The position numbers and the translations under genes are program-made. Positions 38,456-49,500 of a stretch of 64,000 nucleotides of DNA are shown in pieces. Location of the stretch: NCBI RefSeq assembly GCF_040954835.1, contig NC_090711.1, positions 9,183,501 to 9,247,500 on the forward strand, given 5' to 3'. The first letter of the stretch is position 1. The number at the start of each line of letters is the position of its first letter. Source of the stretch: Lepisosteus oculatus. Taxonomy: Eukaryota > Chordata > Actinopteri > Semionotiformes > Lepisosteidae. The notes beneath the pieces are model-generated. The model had not been told where the DNA came from. It saw nothing but the letters and a program-made list of their open reading frames with translations, and made no database searches.

Positions 38456-39714
38456 GAGGGGGTGGCCTAGGGGCGCCAGTTCCATTCAGTCCGGACGGCG
38501 TGCCACTCTGGAGATCTGAGTGAGGGTTTGAAGAACTAATCACGGTCCCAGGGGGGAGTAATTCCTCAGAAACAAAAACTGCCCTGTCAGGAATGTTGGA
38601 AGAAGAGGAATGTTACATTCTTGGTTTCAGGATGTTATGCACTGAATCTAAAATTCTTGTGTTATGAAAAACAATGTAAATTGGATGAGTGAGACTTTTT
38701 CACAAATTTACCTCTTTTATGACAGCATATTTCAGCAGCTGTCTGAAAGACGCTGTTTTCACTAGCATAAATAACATGCCAGAAATCCTTCCCACCAATT
38801 TATCTTTTTTATTACATCTTTAGAGAAAGAAAAGGACAAAATTCCTGTATAATATCTTCAAAAGTACTGGTGTTAGTCACTAGGAATTGGCTCAGCTTTA
38901 TGGTCTTTCTGTTTTGGCCCTGAGGAAGTGGAGTTTTTTCCTCTCCTCTTCCAGAAAGCTGGGCTCGTTACTCTGGATTTTAACTACAGGAGACAGAGAG
39001 GGGGGAAAGCAGCCTTTTTGTTGCTGCACTGTGAAAACAAAAATAGTCACTGAAGGAAATTCCTGTACGTCTGCGAGCACTGCTGTGTAATTAGTGCCGA
39101 ACCCTCCGAGCCGACAGCTGCTGTCATTCTTTCGCTGTGAAAGAAAAGCGAACAGAAAAGAAGGCACTAATTTAAACCAGGCTGAAAACGGAGCCTGTAA
39201 TTTTAGAAACTTTGGGGAAAAAAACGTCGATTTACTAAGCCGTTGTGCATTTTCATTTGAAAGAGGAATGCGAGACGGAGAGTGTATTTGACAGACAAGG
39301 CAATATTGTGCAGTCGTTAGTAATTCTTGTCATTCTGTAAATGGGTTTCAAGGTCATTTTGAAGTGCTGACCAACGCCGAAGAGAACCCAGGAATTCTTC
39401 AGATATAATGGATATGATGATGTGGATCGTGACTTGGACTGTGAGATGGGAGAAGGACAGTCACTGATTGACTGTCCCTGAGCTGTCACGAACTGCACCT
39501 GTAATAGCACTAAGGCTAGTAAACAAGGAAGGCTAGGAAGGGCAACTGTTGTGATTTCGTCCGGTTCGTTCTAAAAGAGCATTTGCCTCCCTGTCTGTTA
39601 AAACTGTGGACAAAAGGGACTTTTTCACCCAACTGTGAATCCTTTCTTGTGATTGTTTTGTGACTTTGTTGGCTTATAGTTTGTTTACTGTCATGTAAGG
39701 TATCTGGAATTAAC

Positions 39715-39720
39715 AATAAA
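39715..39720 (+). terminator. candidate poly(A) signal of PIGT
   Basis: AATAAA lies 1,260 nt after the PIGT stop codon. It is the first canonical signal I found downstream, so the 3' UTR would be about 1.3 kb. No transcript evidence is available. Confidence 0.45.
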
Positions 39721-40945
39721 GGGGAAGGGTGGCTGACTTATTTATTCTTGAGGGAAAATGATCTGTTTTTAATAAGCAAAGATATGGGGCATCTTACATT
39801 TTTCCTAGTAGTATCACTGATGTGGTTTTTATGTTGACATTTTTTTAGCATGAGTGCCTCCGCTGAGGTATTTTTTTGTTTAAATGATCCCGTTAATTGA
39901 GAACTGGTTGTTGCTGACATATTTCTGCATATCGGTCCCTCATTAGAAGCAGGACTTTGTCATGACAGATGCGCATGATTCTTTTGTTTTGTTTAACAGA
40001 TGGGGAAAAGAAAGATGGCTGTTCTCATTAGCAGGTGTCACTTTAAAGTTGGTGCGCTGCGTGAACAGCGTTCTCCAGCTGAAGAGAGAGTGTGTGCCTC
40101 GTGTGCAGCAGCTGAAACGAGCAATTTAGCCTGCTTTCGAACCCCTGAGAGATGAAGAATGCGGTGCGTGTAACGTAGGAAAGAAAGTATTTGGCTGAGC
40201 CGTCTGGTGTGACGGCACTGTCTGACAATGCCGTGACCCTAACTGAGTACAGCCACACTGGGAGGGAACCCTTCCCCCTCCTCCCTCCCTACCACAACCT
40301 GCTCAGTTCCTGGCTGCAGTGTGCCGCTCGACTCCTGCTAGAATAAACGGCTGATCCTGCTGGTGAACCGTGATTTTTATTTTCATGTATTAAATTCATT
40401 GCACATTCATTCTGATTCTGTCAAAGAATCTATAGGCACTTTATCAGTCAATACTAGACACACTGGGGGCCTGTTTCCATGTCCCAGACCCTGTGCTTCA
40501 TGGCCTAAACACAATTTATTTTAATACTGTTTGCAGTAGTTCTTGTTTGCCTTTCCTCTCTCCATGCCAACCCTCTATGTAGAAAGGAGCTCTTTTTGAC
40601 CAAAACCAGCTGAGCTTTCCTACTGCCAGGTACTAAGGGATTCTTGCAGACAGAGGCTTTATTCATCGTGAGTTGTGAGTTTTGAGTTTACAGCGTGTCT
40701 TTGGAGTCCCAGTGTGGGGGAAAAAAAAACATTTTGCATTCCAAGACTCCAACTTGCAAAGTTCTGCCAACTTCGCCACTCACGGCTGGGAATGCTTGCA
40801 AAAATGGCGCTGAGCTGGGGTCTAGACACTTAAGAAAACACTTGGGCTTTGTGTGGGTGGAGAAAGCTGGGGAACTACTTCCTTTGATACCCCTAAAGCC
40901 CCACCAGTCAGAGTGTGCAAGGGTGACGTTTTGAGTATGAAAGTG
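39721..40945. other. PIGT-WAP gene intergenic spacer
   Basis: This interval between the end of PIGT and the SINE at 40,946 shows no recognisable exon or RNA gene. The open frames on both strands lack family resemblance and coherent splice signals. Confidence 0.5.
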
Positions 40946-41135
40946 ATCAGACAGCATGCGAGCATTGCTCCCTCACAGAACTGGGGTCCTGGGTTCAATT
41001 CTGGACCTGGGGTGTGGACCTGCTGTGTGGAGTTTGCATGTTCTTCCTGCATTTGTGTGGGTTTCCTCTGGCTGCTCCCCTTTTAATTGGATTCTAGGTG
41101 CGAGTGTGCCTGAATTGGATGAAGAGGTTAAAAAA
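40946..41135 (+). repeat. tRNA-like SINE, 5' half
   Basis: It has the B-box region CTGGGTTCAATTC and the block GTGTGGAGTTTGCATGTTC, but the 3' half is missing or heavily diverged. It lies just beyond the 3' end of the WAP gene. Confidence 0.7.
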
Positions 41136-41211
41136 GGGGATCGACGGGCTGCGTGTGTGTTCACGCGCGCAAAACCAGAAGCAGAACGGTACTTAAGGCT
41201 AACCAGGCCGT

Positions 41212-41217
41212 TTTATT
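41212..41217 (-). terminator. poly(A) signal of the WAP gene
   Basis: TTTATT on the plus strand reads AATAAA on the minus strand, about 155 nt after the stop codon at 41,371. The distance and sequence fit a normal 3' end. Confidence 0.55.
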
Positions 41218-41370
41218 GGAGTGGATACAAAAACAAAAACATACTCTGGCACCAAAAAGAACAAAAAGAGATTGCACACATGGAAGGAATATTGTGTCGT
41301 ACTGGGAAAAAAAAAACCCGAGGGTTCAAGTATAACAAGCAGCCTGTGTCCAGGCTGTCTCTCTCCCTCG

Positions 41371-44247
41371 TCAGCAGGGCTCACTGCAGGCATGGCCGCA
41401 GGTGGTCCGGCAACACTTCTGTTCCGCGGGACACTGGCCGTCATGGTAACAGAACTCGGCGCACATGGGGGTCCCCTTGGGGCGTGTGCACCGGCCCGGC
41501 TTCACTGCAGAGACAACGGAAGGAGGGGAGGAGTGTTACAGCGCCAGCAAGGCACCAGGCGACGACATCGCGAAACCAGCGCTTTCCAACATCTGTTCGC
41601 ACAGATTGAAGTCATTCGGTAGAGAAATATTCGCTTTAGTTGGACGTCAGGCAGGCGTCTGGACCGAGATGGGAAGTACACGTTTTAAAGCCGAATACTA
41701 AAACATTAGTTCAGGTGGGTAGCTGCATCGGCATGCGTAGGCTGCAAAGGAACAAGTACAAGGTTTATTCCATGCTGAAAAAAAAAGAAGAAAGAAAACG
41801 CAACGTTTCGGCCGTGGAGCCTTCACACCTGAAGAAGGCTCCACGGCCGAAACGTTGTTTTCTTTCTTTTTTTTTCAGCATGGAATAAACCTATTACTTG
41901 TTCCTTTGCAATACTAAAACATGCTTTAAAATGTGACCTTCCTCTGGCGGCGTTCATCCCTTACGGGCAGCCTGCGGTGAACTTCAATTCATTTTATTAC
42001 AGGGGTCGGTGTGAGGATTTGTTGTTGTTGGTTTTTTTTTGCAAAATGACTGTCGCCGTTTTTGTAAAGCAATGGGCAAAGAAGATTTCGTTGTAACCCA
42101 CAACAGCCCAGTGGTTGGATTCGAAATCAAACCAACAAACCATAAATCATCCCCATCGCCCGAAGTCGCTACCTGTGTATGGGGCTGTGCATTCATGCCC
42201 ACACCCGTTACTGCAGCATTTCTCGTCGCCGGTGCAGTCGCTGTCGTTAACGCAGAACTCCGCACACATCCCAGAGCCTCGCCTCCTCCGAGGGCAGATT
42301 CCCGGCTTGGCTTCAAAAAGAACAAAGGAAGATTCAGGCCAGGGCTTGTGGATGGCACTGTATTTTTGGAGGCAGGACACGGAGATGGGAAAGCGACACG
42401 AAAACAAAAAAACACCCAAAAAATAGGCAAAAGCAAGCATATTTTATGTTGTTGTTGTTCTTCACAAATGGTTCAAAGAAACACTCGCGAAGAATTAAAC
42501 TCGTCCCCCCCCCCCCGGTGTCCCCGGCGTGTGTGCGCGAAGGAAAAGCCCTTACTGAAAGCGGGCGGGACACACACCGCCCCGCAGTCGAAGACGCAGC
42601 ACTTGTGGTCCCCGGGGCAGTCCTCGTCACACTCGCACGCCCGCTTCGAGGGCAAGACCTGCAGCCGGCGAGGGCAGTGCCCCGGCTTGACCACTGTAGG
42701 GCGGAAGGCAAAGCTGTCAGCAGTCCCTCCTGCACAGCACAATCAAGCAGCCGGTTCGCCGGCTTCACTCTGCTACACAATAGATCAGTATCGCAACTGA
42801 GGAGAGCTAAAATCAAATAAACTGCCACAGCGTACGGAACAGATTTTGCGATTTTGCAACGAAGACTACGCAACAGCCAATTACACGTTAAACATCTGTT
42901 ATCTGTAAACCCATCTATATCAGTGCAGTAAGATGCTGCTTTGTAACCGGTCATTTTACCAACTCTGAGGATATTCCTGTGAAGCACACAAGTGGCCGTG
43001 ATGTTTACGAGGGAGTGTTGACTAGCGTCCCGTACAGAAAAGTATGCTTTATTAATAACAGGAGTCCATGTGATGCTTATTACAGTATTAATGCTTTCTC
43101 ATTTCAGATTTCGTTTTATAAAGAAACAGACTTAACTAATGTTGACATTATTTATAACGTGGCCGAGCAATAACAGCGATAACAGTTTCGATATGGGTAT
43201 AGTTAAAGGCGTAGAATTTCAATCAATTGATTTTATGTTAAAATATTACAATGCAGTAAGACTTCATGTAGAATACGGTGTAAAGGTTTGGTCACTGCTA
43301 TATAAAAATCTATTGTTGCTCAGCGATCTGTCTACAGCAACCAAAAAACATACCCAGGCTTAAAGAAATGTACTATTCTGACAGACTAAAATCATCCATC
43401 AGCATGCGTAGGCTGCAAAGGAACAAGTAATCGGTTTATTCCCGGCTGGATTGCCGGCGATCTGTCTACAGCAACCAAAAAACATACCCAGGCTTAAAGA
43501 AATGTACTATTCTGACAGACTAAAATCATCCATCAGCATGCGTAGGCTGCAAAGGAACAAGTAATCGGTTTATTCCCGGCTGGAAAGAGAAGAAAGGAAA
43601 CACAACGTTTCGGCTGTGGAGCCTTCTTCGGGCGAGGAAGTAATCGGGTGAAGAAGAAGGCTCCACAGCCGAAACGTTGTGTTTCCTTTCTTCTCTTTCC
43701 AGCACGGAATACACCGATTACTTGTTCCTAATCACTACATGTTCGAGTTGTGGGCACTCGGTGAAGAGCGAGCTCTGTTTATTTCTCAGACATGGCGATT
43801 CAATTAAACTTTCAAATTTCTGAGGTTTGGTCAGCGGGCCAGATTTCGTGCTTTCGTGCTTGTTGCCAAACCTAAGCACTAAGACCAACAACCGAAACGG
43901 CGAAAAAATCAGAGGACATACACTTGCATTGAATATTGTCGCTACTTAAACATAGTTTCAATGTTAATATTTACTTCAGTGTTTTTTCTTTCCCTTTCTT
44001 TCTGTCACACAAAAGTTCTAATATGTTAAGAATACCGATTAACTAAAAGCAATATCATAAAGCAATGAAGAACACCATGTTATAAAGTGTTTGCCCAGTT
44101 CACTGGGATGTTATATCTCCCAAACGAAACGAATACACCAAAAAAACGCTCACCTGTAGAATTCCTTCCTGCAGCGGGAGTCGCCGTCGTCCATTCGCAA
44201 AAAGCGAGCAGAACTACGACGAAGACGTACATCTCCGAAGCCTTCAT
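41371..44247 (-). CDS. secreted three-WAP-domain protein (WFDC2/SLPI-like)
   Basis: Whey-acidic-protein domains are small four-disulfide folds found in secreted protease inhibitors and antimicrobial proteins. Coding exons on the minus strand: 44247-44154, 42693-42556, 42310-42173, 41504-41371, together 504 nt and 167 residues. Exon 1 encodes a signal peptide (MKASEMYVFVVVLLAFCEWT and a few more residues). Each later exon encodes one WAP domain starting with KPG: about residues 33-77, 79-123 and 125-167. Domains 2 and 3 show the classic eight-cysteine spacing (C-x3-C-x5-C, then CC, C-x3-C). Domain 1 has eight cysteines, but the second and third are separated by one residue (ACECDEDC). The protein ends on an extra cysteine (SEPC). 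The position beside PIGT matches WFDC2 in human, but the domain number differs, so I give no symbol. Introns 1 and 3 carry palindromic elements. Confidence 0.92.
41707..41909. mobile_element. palindromic foldback element, copy C, in WAP gene intron 3
   Basis: The best-defined insertion: a perfect 13-bp target-site duplication AATACTAAAACAT at 41,694-41,706 and 41,910-41,922. The insert is 203 bp, made of two inverted arms meeting near 41,825. CTGAAGA lies at 41,829-41,835 and GAAAC at 41,849-41,853. Confidence 0.85.
43324..43584. repeat. perfect 127-bp direct duplication
   Basis: Bases 43,324-43,450 and 43,458-43,584 are identical over 127 bp, separated by 7 bases (TTGCCGG). The unit is unique flank plus the first part of palindromic copy D. 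Confidence 0.9.
43533..43730. mobile_element. palindromic foldback element, copy D, in WAP gene intron 1
   Basis: It has 51-bp perfect inverted arms (43,579-43,629 against 43,653-43,703) around a 23-bp loop, extended outward with a few mismatches. The extreme left end found in the other copies is missing, and no clear target-site duplication is seen. Its left end is part of a perfect local duplication (separate entry). Confidence 0.8.
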
Positions 44248-45667
44248 TTCTTCCTCCACTTCGCTTCAATCCCTGGGATTTCTCCAGTTGAGAGAGGACT
44301 TAAGCGGGAGAGGGAGAGCGAGAAGGAGGGATAGAGAGAGTCTGCCTTCAGGGTCCCGGCGCCTATCCGCTTCTTTGTGCGCAGCTTGCTTTACAACACA
44401 GATTGGAGAGTTTCGATGGGATTTGAAGGGTTCGTGCAAATTTGTAAAGTGAAGGGACAGAGAGCATGCAATGTATTCACGACCTATGGAATTTTGAATT
44501 GAAACATCTCCAATATTATTCATTTTGTGTTGCATTTAGATACGCTCAGTGTCACCTGAATGTAACAGCATGTTTTGAAGTTATACATAGCGTTGCTATT
44601 TAATTAAATATTTACGATATAAAACTTTGTTAACGTATTGTATGATTTAATTACGGATGTGAACTTTTGTCTATGAGAATAATTTGTTGCTGCAACAACC
44701 ATAATTAATCACCGATTCATGTTAAATCAAGGAATATAGTCAATTTCATCGCACTAAATCTTACGCAAGGGTCTACAGCAAATGTAATGCTTCATTAAAG
44801 TAGCATAATATATACTAAGAGCGGGTTTGTACTTAGTTGAACTTCAGTGGACTGATACCAGAGTAGTACAACAATATCCTTCTGTAATGTGCTTAACGAA
44901 ATTGGACACAGTATTCTTAATGAGGTCCTAGTAGCGTATTGCATTATTTGAACTTGACATCATTTGATTTAAATGTGATAACTTTGAACTATTCTCCACT
45001 CACAAATAGGAAGGCTTGTGGAAAGAGCACAGGGATGGGGTTGAGACACGTGAGATAATTTCAGTCCTCTTCATCAGGAGTTTCTATCTTGAAGCAGTTA
45101 TCAATCTAAATACATGCATTATCTCAGATGCTTGTAGCCTTTAAGATGTATTTTTTACGTGTCACCTTATCTTTTGTTAAAATAAAAAAAGACATTCGTA
45201 TGTGCAGTTCTTATGGTTTATAGCCGTTGTCAGAATACTGACAAGTTTAATAAAACGTCCTTTTCCTCTTTCTATCTTATTAGAATTCTGATACCATACA
45301 GATGATCCTCTCTAGATCTCTCAGATCTATCTCGGAATAGAATGTTCAGATAAATCCACGAATATACAGGAAGTCTTGGATTAACTGCTTAAACCACTAT
45401 GGGCTGAATTTTCGCGGTGCAATGTAACAGTGAATAAAATATAACTCAAGATAAACTAATACTATTTTTCGCCAGTCTGATTTTTATTTCCTTTGAGGCA
45501 GTCAACGCGGAGAGTTGGATTTATACCCCCCCTGTAACTGGCATCTTATTTTTAATGTGCTATGTTGCTAGAATACAATTAACACTGGAAAAACCTTTCA
45601 ATGTTATGGAGGCAGCAGCAACTAACGCCGTTTGCAATGAAATGAATCTGAGCGCAACGACTCGGAG
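44248..45667. other. spacer between divergent WAP gene and ACOT8
   Basis: About 1.4 kb separates the start codons of two divergently transcribed genes. It should contain both promoters and both 5' UTRs. The middle is AT-rich and shows no recognisable exon. Confidence 0.5.
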
Positions 45668-45710
45668 CACGTGACCATCGGAAGCAGTGACGTTCGCGTC
45701 TGCACGTGAC
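45668..45710. promoter_or_regulatory. paired CACGTGAC E-boxes upstream of ACOT8
   Basis: CACGTGAC occurs twice, at 45,668-45,675 and 45,703-45,710, 35 bp apart and 27-62 nt upstream of the ACOT8 start codon. A TGACG half-site (CRE-like) sits between them near 45,688. CACGTGAC is the core recognised by USF and TFEB/TFE3-type bHLH-ZIP factors. Binding here is inferred. Confidence 0.45.
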
Positions 45711-45736
45711 CCATGCGATACCGGCTGTGTGTCAAT

Positions 45737-48700
45737 ATGGCTCCGGCTGAGCGGAGTGAGGGCAGCGAGGAAGGGAGACGAAACAGCTCCGCCGTGTCCT
45801 CGCCTGCGCAGGGCGCATCTGTTACAGGGAGCGATCTCGAAGACAACAGGAAGGGTGACCACCGCGATGAGAAGCGGGACCTCCGCAGCGTCTTAGTCAC
45901 AAGTGTTTTGAACCTGGAGAAACTCGATTCAGACCTGTACAGGTGCAGTAGCCGAGCATCGACACTGGTTACCGTTCTCGCTCCAGAAAGTTAGACCGGT
46001 CCTAAAAATGTTTGTTTACGTGGGGAGTTTACCGAATAAGCAAACTCGATGTTACGGTCAAAGATTGAACTCTAGTTTTCTCTGCTTTCCTATGCATTCA
46101 ATGATTACATTTTACCGCACGTATAATTGCTGTTGTCGTTGTCGTCTTATGTCAACGTCCTGTTTTCCTCAGGGGGGAACACCATTGGGTGCCCCGGACC
46201 CAGCGGCTTTTTGGGGGTCAGATTATTGGACAGGCGCTGGTAGCAGCGGCCAAGTCGGTTAACGAGAACGTCTTTGCCCATTCCCTCCACTGCTACTTCG
46301 TAAGAGCAGGTAAGAGTTCTGTTGGGGTGCTTCTGGTGCTTTGCTTTCAATAACTAGTATTGCTGACCTTGAAGCTAGCTGGATAGTCAGAACATTTTCC
46401 AAGTGTGTATTGTGTAACTGCGTTTATTGCAGGGAACTGCAATAAACCTCAACTACTATGATCATTATAAAGTTGCTTATCATAGTAAAAACGTGTTGCA
46501 TTCCAGATAATGGAAAAAAATCTTATTTAAAAAACCAAAATAGTAACAGCTCCATAGGGGAGCACAGTACTTTGCCAAAAGACCTTGGCAGCCTGAACCA
46601 CTGTTAGCCTTCTTCTGTTGGCTATAGCGCACAGTCACAGCTGAATGCCACAACCCACATCTGTGCACCTGGGCACTTTGCAGGTGCTCCTGTTCGCCGT
46701 AAAAATGTGGGTTTCAGGCACCCCGAGACAGGTGAAGTACCACAGCTTTAGAGCTAAAATGGGAATATTCTTGCACCTGAAGTTTTCCTGTTTCTGTGTT
46801 GCTTACAGCAGTAATACGGTACACAAAAAGCAGACCTTTTCTCTATATTTTACCTCCTCCCCCTCCTCCTTGGAGGAATGCTAAGCAGTAGCAGTTGTTA
46901 TTCCAGATTGTGTCCAATGCAACTTGTGCAGTAAACATAAGTGTTTTTGGTTTATTCCTGTAACATCATACAGTACTTGTATGGCAAGTGAAATACAGTC
47001 CAGAATGAAATGAATGTGTTTGCCTGCAGGTGGGGTTTGTGGCACACCATGGAGCACAACCCACTTACCCGAACGTTCCCTGTTGCCCTTGTGTTCACAG
47101 GAGACCCGAAGCTGCCAGTGCTGTATCAGGTGGACAGGACGCGGGACGGGCGGAGCTTCTCTGTGCGGTCTGTGAAGGCCATCCAGCATGGAAAGCCCAT
47201 TCTCATCTTTCAGGCCTCGTTCCAGATGTTCCAGCCAAGTCCTGTGCAGCATCAGTTCACTATGCCTGCTGTACCTCCGCCAGAAGAACTGCTGACTGCC
47301 GAGGAGCTCGCTCAGAAATACCTGAGGTACTCGCGGACTCTGCCCCCCCCTCGGTCGTGGTGGAGGCATGCCTCTGTAAAGAATGAGCACAAGCAGACGT
47401 GGCAAGAAGCGCACGGATTCTCCAAACTCTAGCAATTTGGAGTGCATCGCGTGTCTGTCACGACCAGGCCCGTGATCAGACACAAGCATGATCAAGCACA
47501 TGTACTGTGTTGGATTCAGATAGCTCACATCTGCTTCTTGGTACGCCTGAGTACCGACACTCCAAAGTAGTAATACATAACAGTTCCTTACACTCATATA
47601 CAGTAGTGCTTTTCTGGAGACTCCACTCAAAGTGCTTCACAGGTAATGGGGACTCCCCTAAACCACCACCACTGTGCAGTCGCACCTGGATGATGTGACG
47701 GCAGCCATACTGCACCAGTGTGCTATCACCACACACCAGCTCTCAGTGAAGAGATGGGGATTATTAGATTATTAGGAGGACATAATTTGGCCAGGACACC
47801 AGGGTGACACCCCTACAGGCTTGATTTGTCCCTACTGTGAGCTACTACTTTGCATTAAGCAACAGGTGGTGCTACAGAGAACTGCACCCTCTCAGATTTT
47901 GTTGAACAATTATTTCTCTTAAGCACCAATACTCTGCATGTTTCCAGTAATATAACAGGTATGCCTTTTAGACTTGAACATTGATTGATGGTTTCCAGAG
48001 TCATAGACCATTAATGGTGCCCTCCATGATCAAAAAAGTTGAGCTTTTATTAACATAACAGTGTTTGTACAGCTATACATTCGTGATGGTAATATTTCAC
48101 CTCACAAGGTACTCATTCATCCTGGCAAGTTGTGGTTAGGATCTCATATGAATTAACTCTTTTAGGAAATGGGATATGAATACTTGTTTCTTCAACTCTA
48201 TAGATGTATTTTAATGATTTTTAACTTTCAGTGATCCAAATCTGGCAGAAAGGTCCAAGCAGGGCCTTAATAATTTTCTGGCTGAGGAAGTGCCGATTGA
48301 GATCAAGCCAGTGAACCCTCCTGATGTCTTTCACCGAGTTGCAATGGAGCCAAAAAACCTCTTCTGGGTTCGAGCACGAGGATATATTGGTAAGGACTGC
48401 AAAATGCCTGAAACACATTTTCAGCAATTACGCATAACAGGTGATGATCTATCACATGCATTTTAATGAACTGGAGCTTTTCAGAAGAACAGGAATCCTT
48501 GAATAAAACAAACCTTTAAAAATGGAATGCTTGGATAAGCTGAGTTGATAGTCCAACAAATCTGTTGCACATAAGATTCTGATGTTCATTTTTACTACAA
48601 GTGGATTTCAGCATTGTGCTAATGGAGGGAAATTCTCGACACCTTTATTTTTGTCAGCCAGCTGTCCGTGTGGTGTGTAGGTTCCCCTGTCCTTTGCGGT

Positions 48701-49500
48701 TTCGATCTAGAGTAATAAGAGTAATGCCTGTCGAACTCTGCTGCTGTTTCAGGCGAGGATGACATGAAGCTGCACTGCTGCGTGGCGGCCTATGTGTCAG
48801 ATTACTCCTTCCTGGGCACAGCGCTGCTGCCCTACCCAAACCAGAGGGTCCGCTTCTCCGCCTCCCTGGACCACGCCATGTGGTTTCACAACCCCTTCCG
48901 CGCCGACGAGTGGATGCTGTACGAGTGCGAGAGCCCCTGGGCAGGTGAGGCCTTTAACCTCTGCGAATTACTGTTGCCTTTGAGTAAACAGGCTTTTGCC
49001 CGGTTTGAATGACGCTTGTTTTTTAGGTTTTTGAAAGAAGTGCAGAAGTACAAACAAAAGCACTTTACCCACCCAAGAGTTGCTGAAGTTTCTCAAGGTT
49101 GCTAGATCTCCTTCTTAGAAGTGCCACAGGTGTTCCTTCCTCCTCATGAGTGTTGTAGCTCCTAAGATCATCTATTTGAGCTGGGCCTTTTCGTTTCCTG
49201 GCTCTGCAAGCTGGATGCGCGGACCGTCTGAGTATGTTGTGTCTGGTATCACGTGTTTGTTGTGAAATGGGTTTTCCTGGCTGAGGGTTTATTTGCACAG
49301 CAGAAGGCCTGGAAGCCACAGGTTTCCGTGAGTGACGGTTTGTCTCCTGGTGCTGATGGCTGTGGCGCCGCTGTCGTGCAGGTGGGAGCAGGGGGCTGGT
49401 GCACGGCCGGCTGTGGAGGCGAGATGGGGTCCTGGCAGCTTCCTGTGCGCAGGAGGGCGTATTCCGAGTCAAAGCGGTGGGCACTCACAGTAAGCTGTAG
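45737..49500 (+). CDS. ACOT8: ACOT8, peroxisomal acyl-CoA thioesterase
   Basis: ACOT8 hydrolyses a broad range of acyl-CoAs to free acid and CoA in peroxisomes. Coding exons: 45737-45942, 46173-46309, 47101-47326, 48232-48389, 48753-48944, 49382-49500, together 1,038 nt and 345 residues. All introns are GT-AG and phases agree. Conserved blocks include DLRSVLVTSVLNLE (residue 48 on), LFGGQIIGQALVAAAKSV, SLHCYFVRAGDPKLPVLYQV, EVPIEIKPVNP, FWVRARGYIG and a double-hotdog C-terminal half. The likely TesB-type catalytic residues are present: Asp282 in SLDHAMWF, Ser303 in YECESPWAG and Gln330 in CAQEGV. The protein ends in SKL, the type-1 peroxisomal signal. The N-terminus is about 26 residues longer than human and highly charged. 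An in-frame ATG at 45,713 is an alternative start; I chose 45,737. It is tail-to-tail with SNX21, as in human. Confidence 0.97.
47570..47820 (-). repeat. 5S-derived SINE, 5'-truncated, in ACOT8 intron 3
   Basis: The tail-proximal half of the same family is present (TCTGGAGACTCCACTCAAAG, AATGGGGACTCCCCT) without the 5S head. The missing part is at its 5' end, as expected from incomplete reverse transcription. Confidence 0.75.

Noticed and set aside
42039-42987. Plus-strand 253-codon and minus-strand 217-codon frames
   Set aside because: They are shadows over WAP exons 2 and 3; the correct frames with splice sites and eight-cysteine domains are on the minus strand.
46881-47630. Minus-strand 249-codon frame
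   Set aside because: It is antisense to ACOT8 exon 3, which has a clear protein match on the plus strand.
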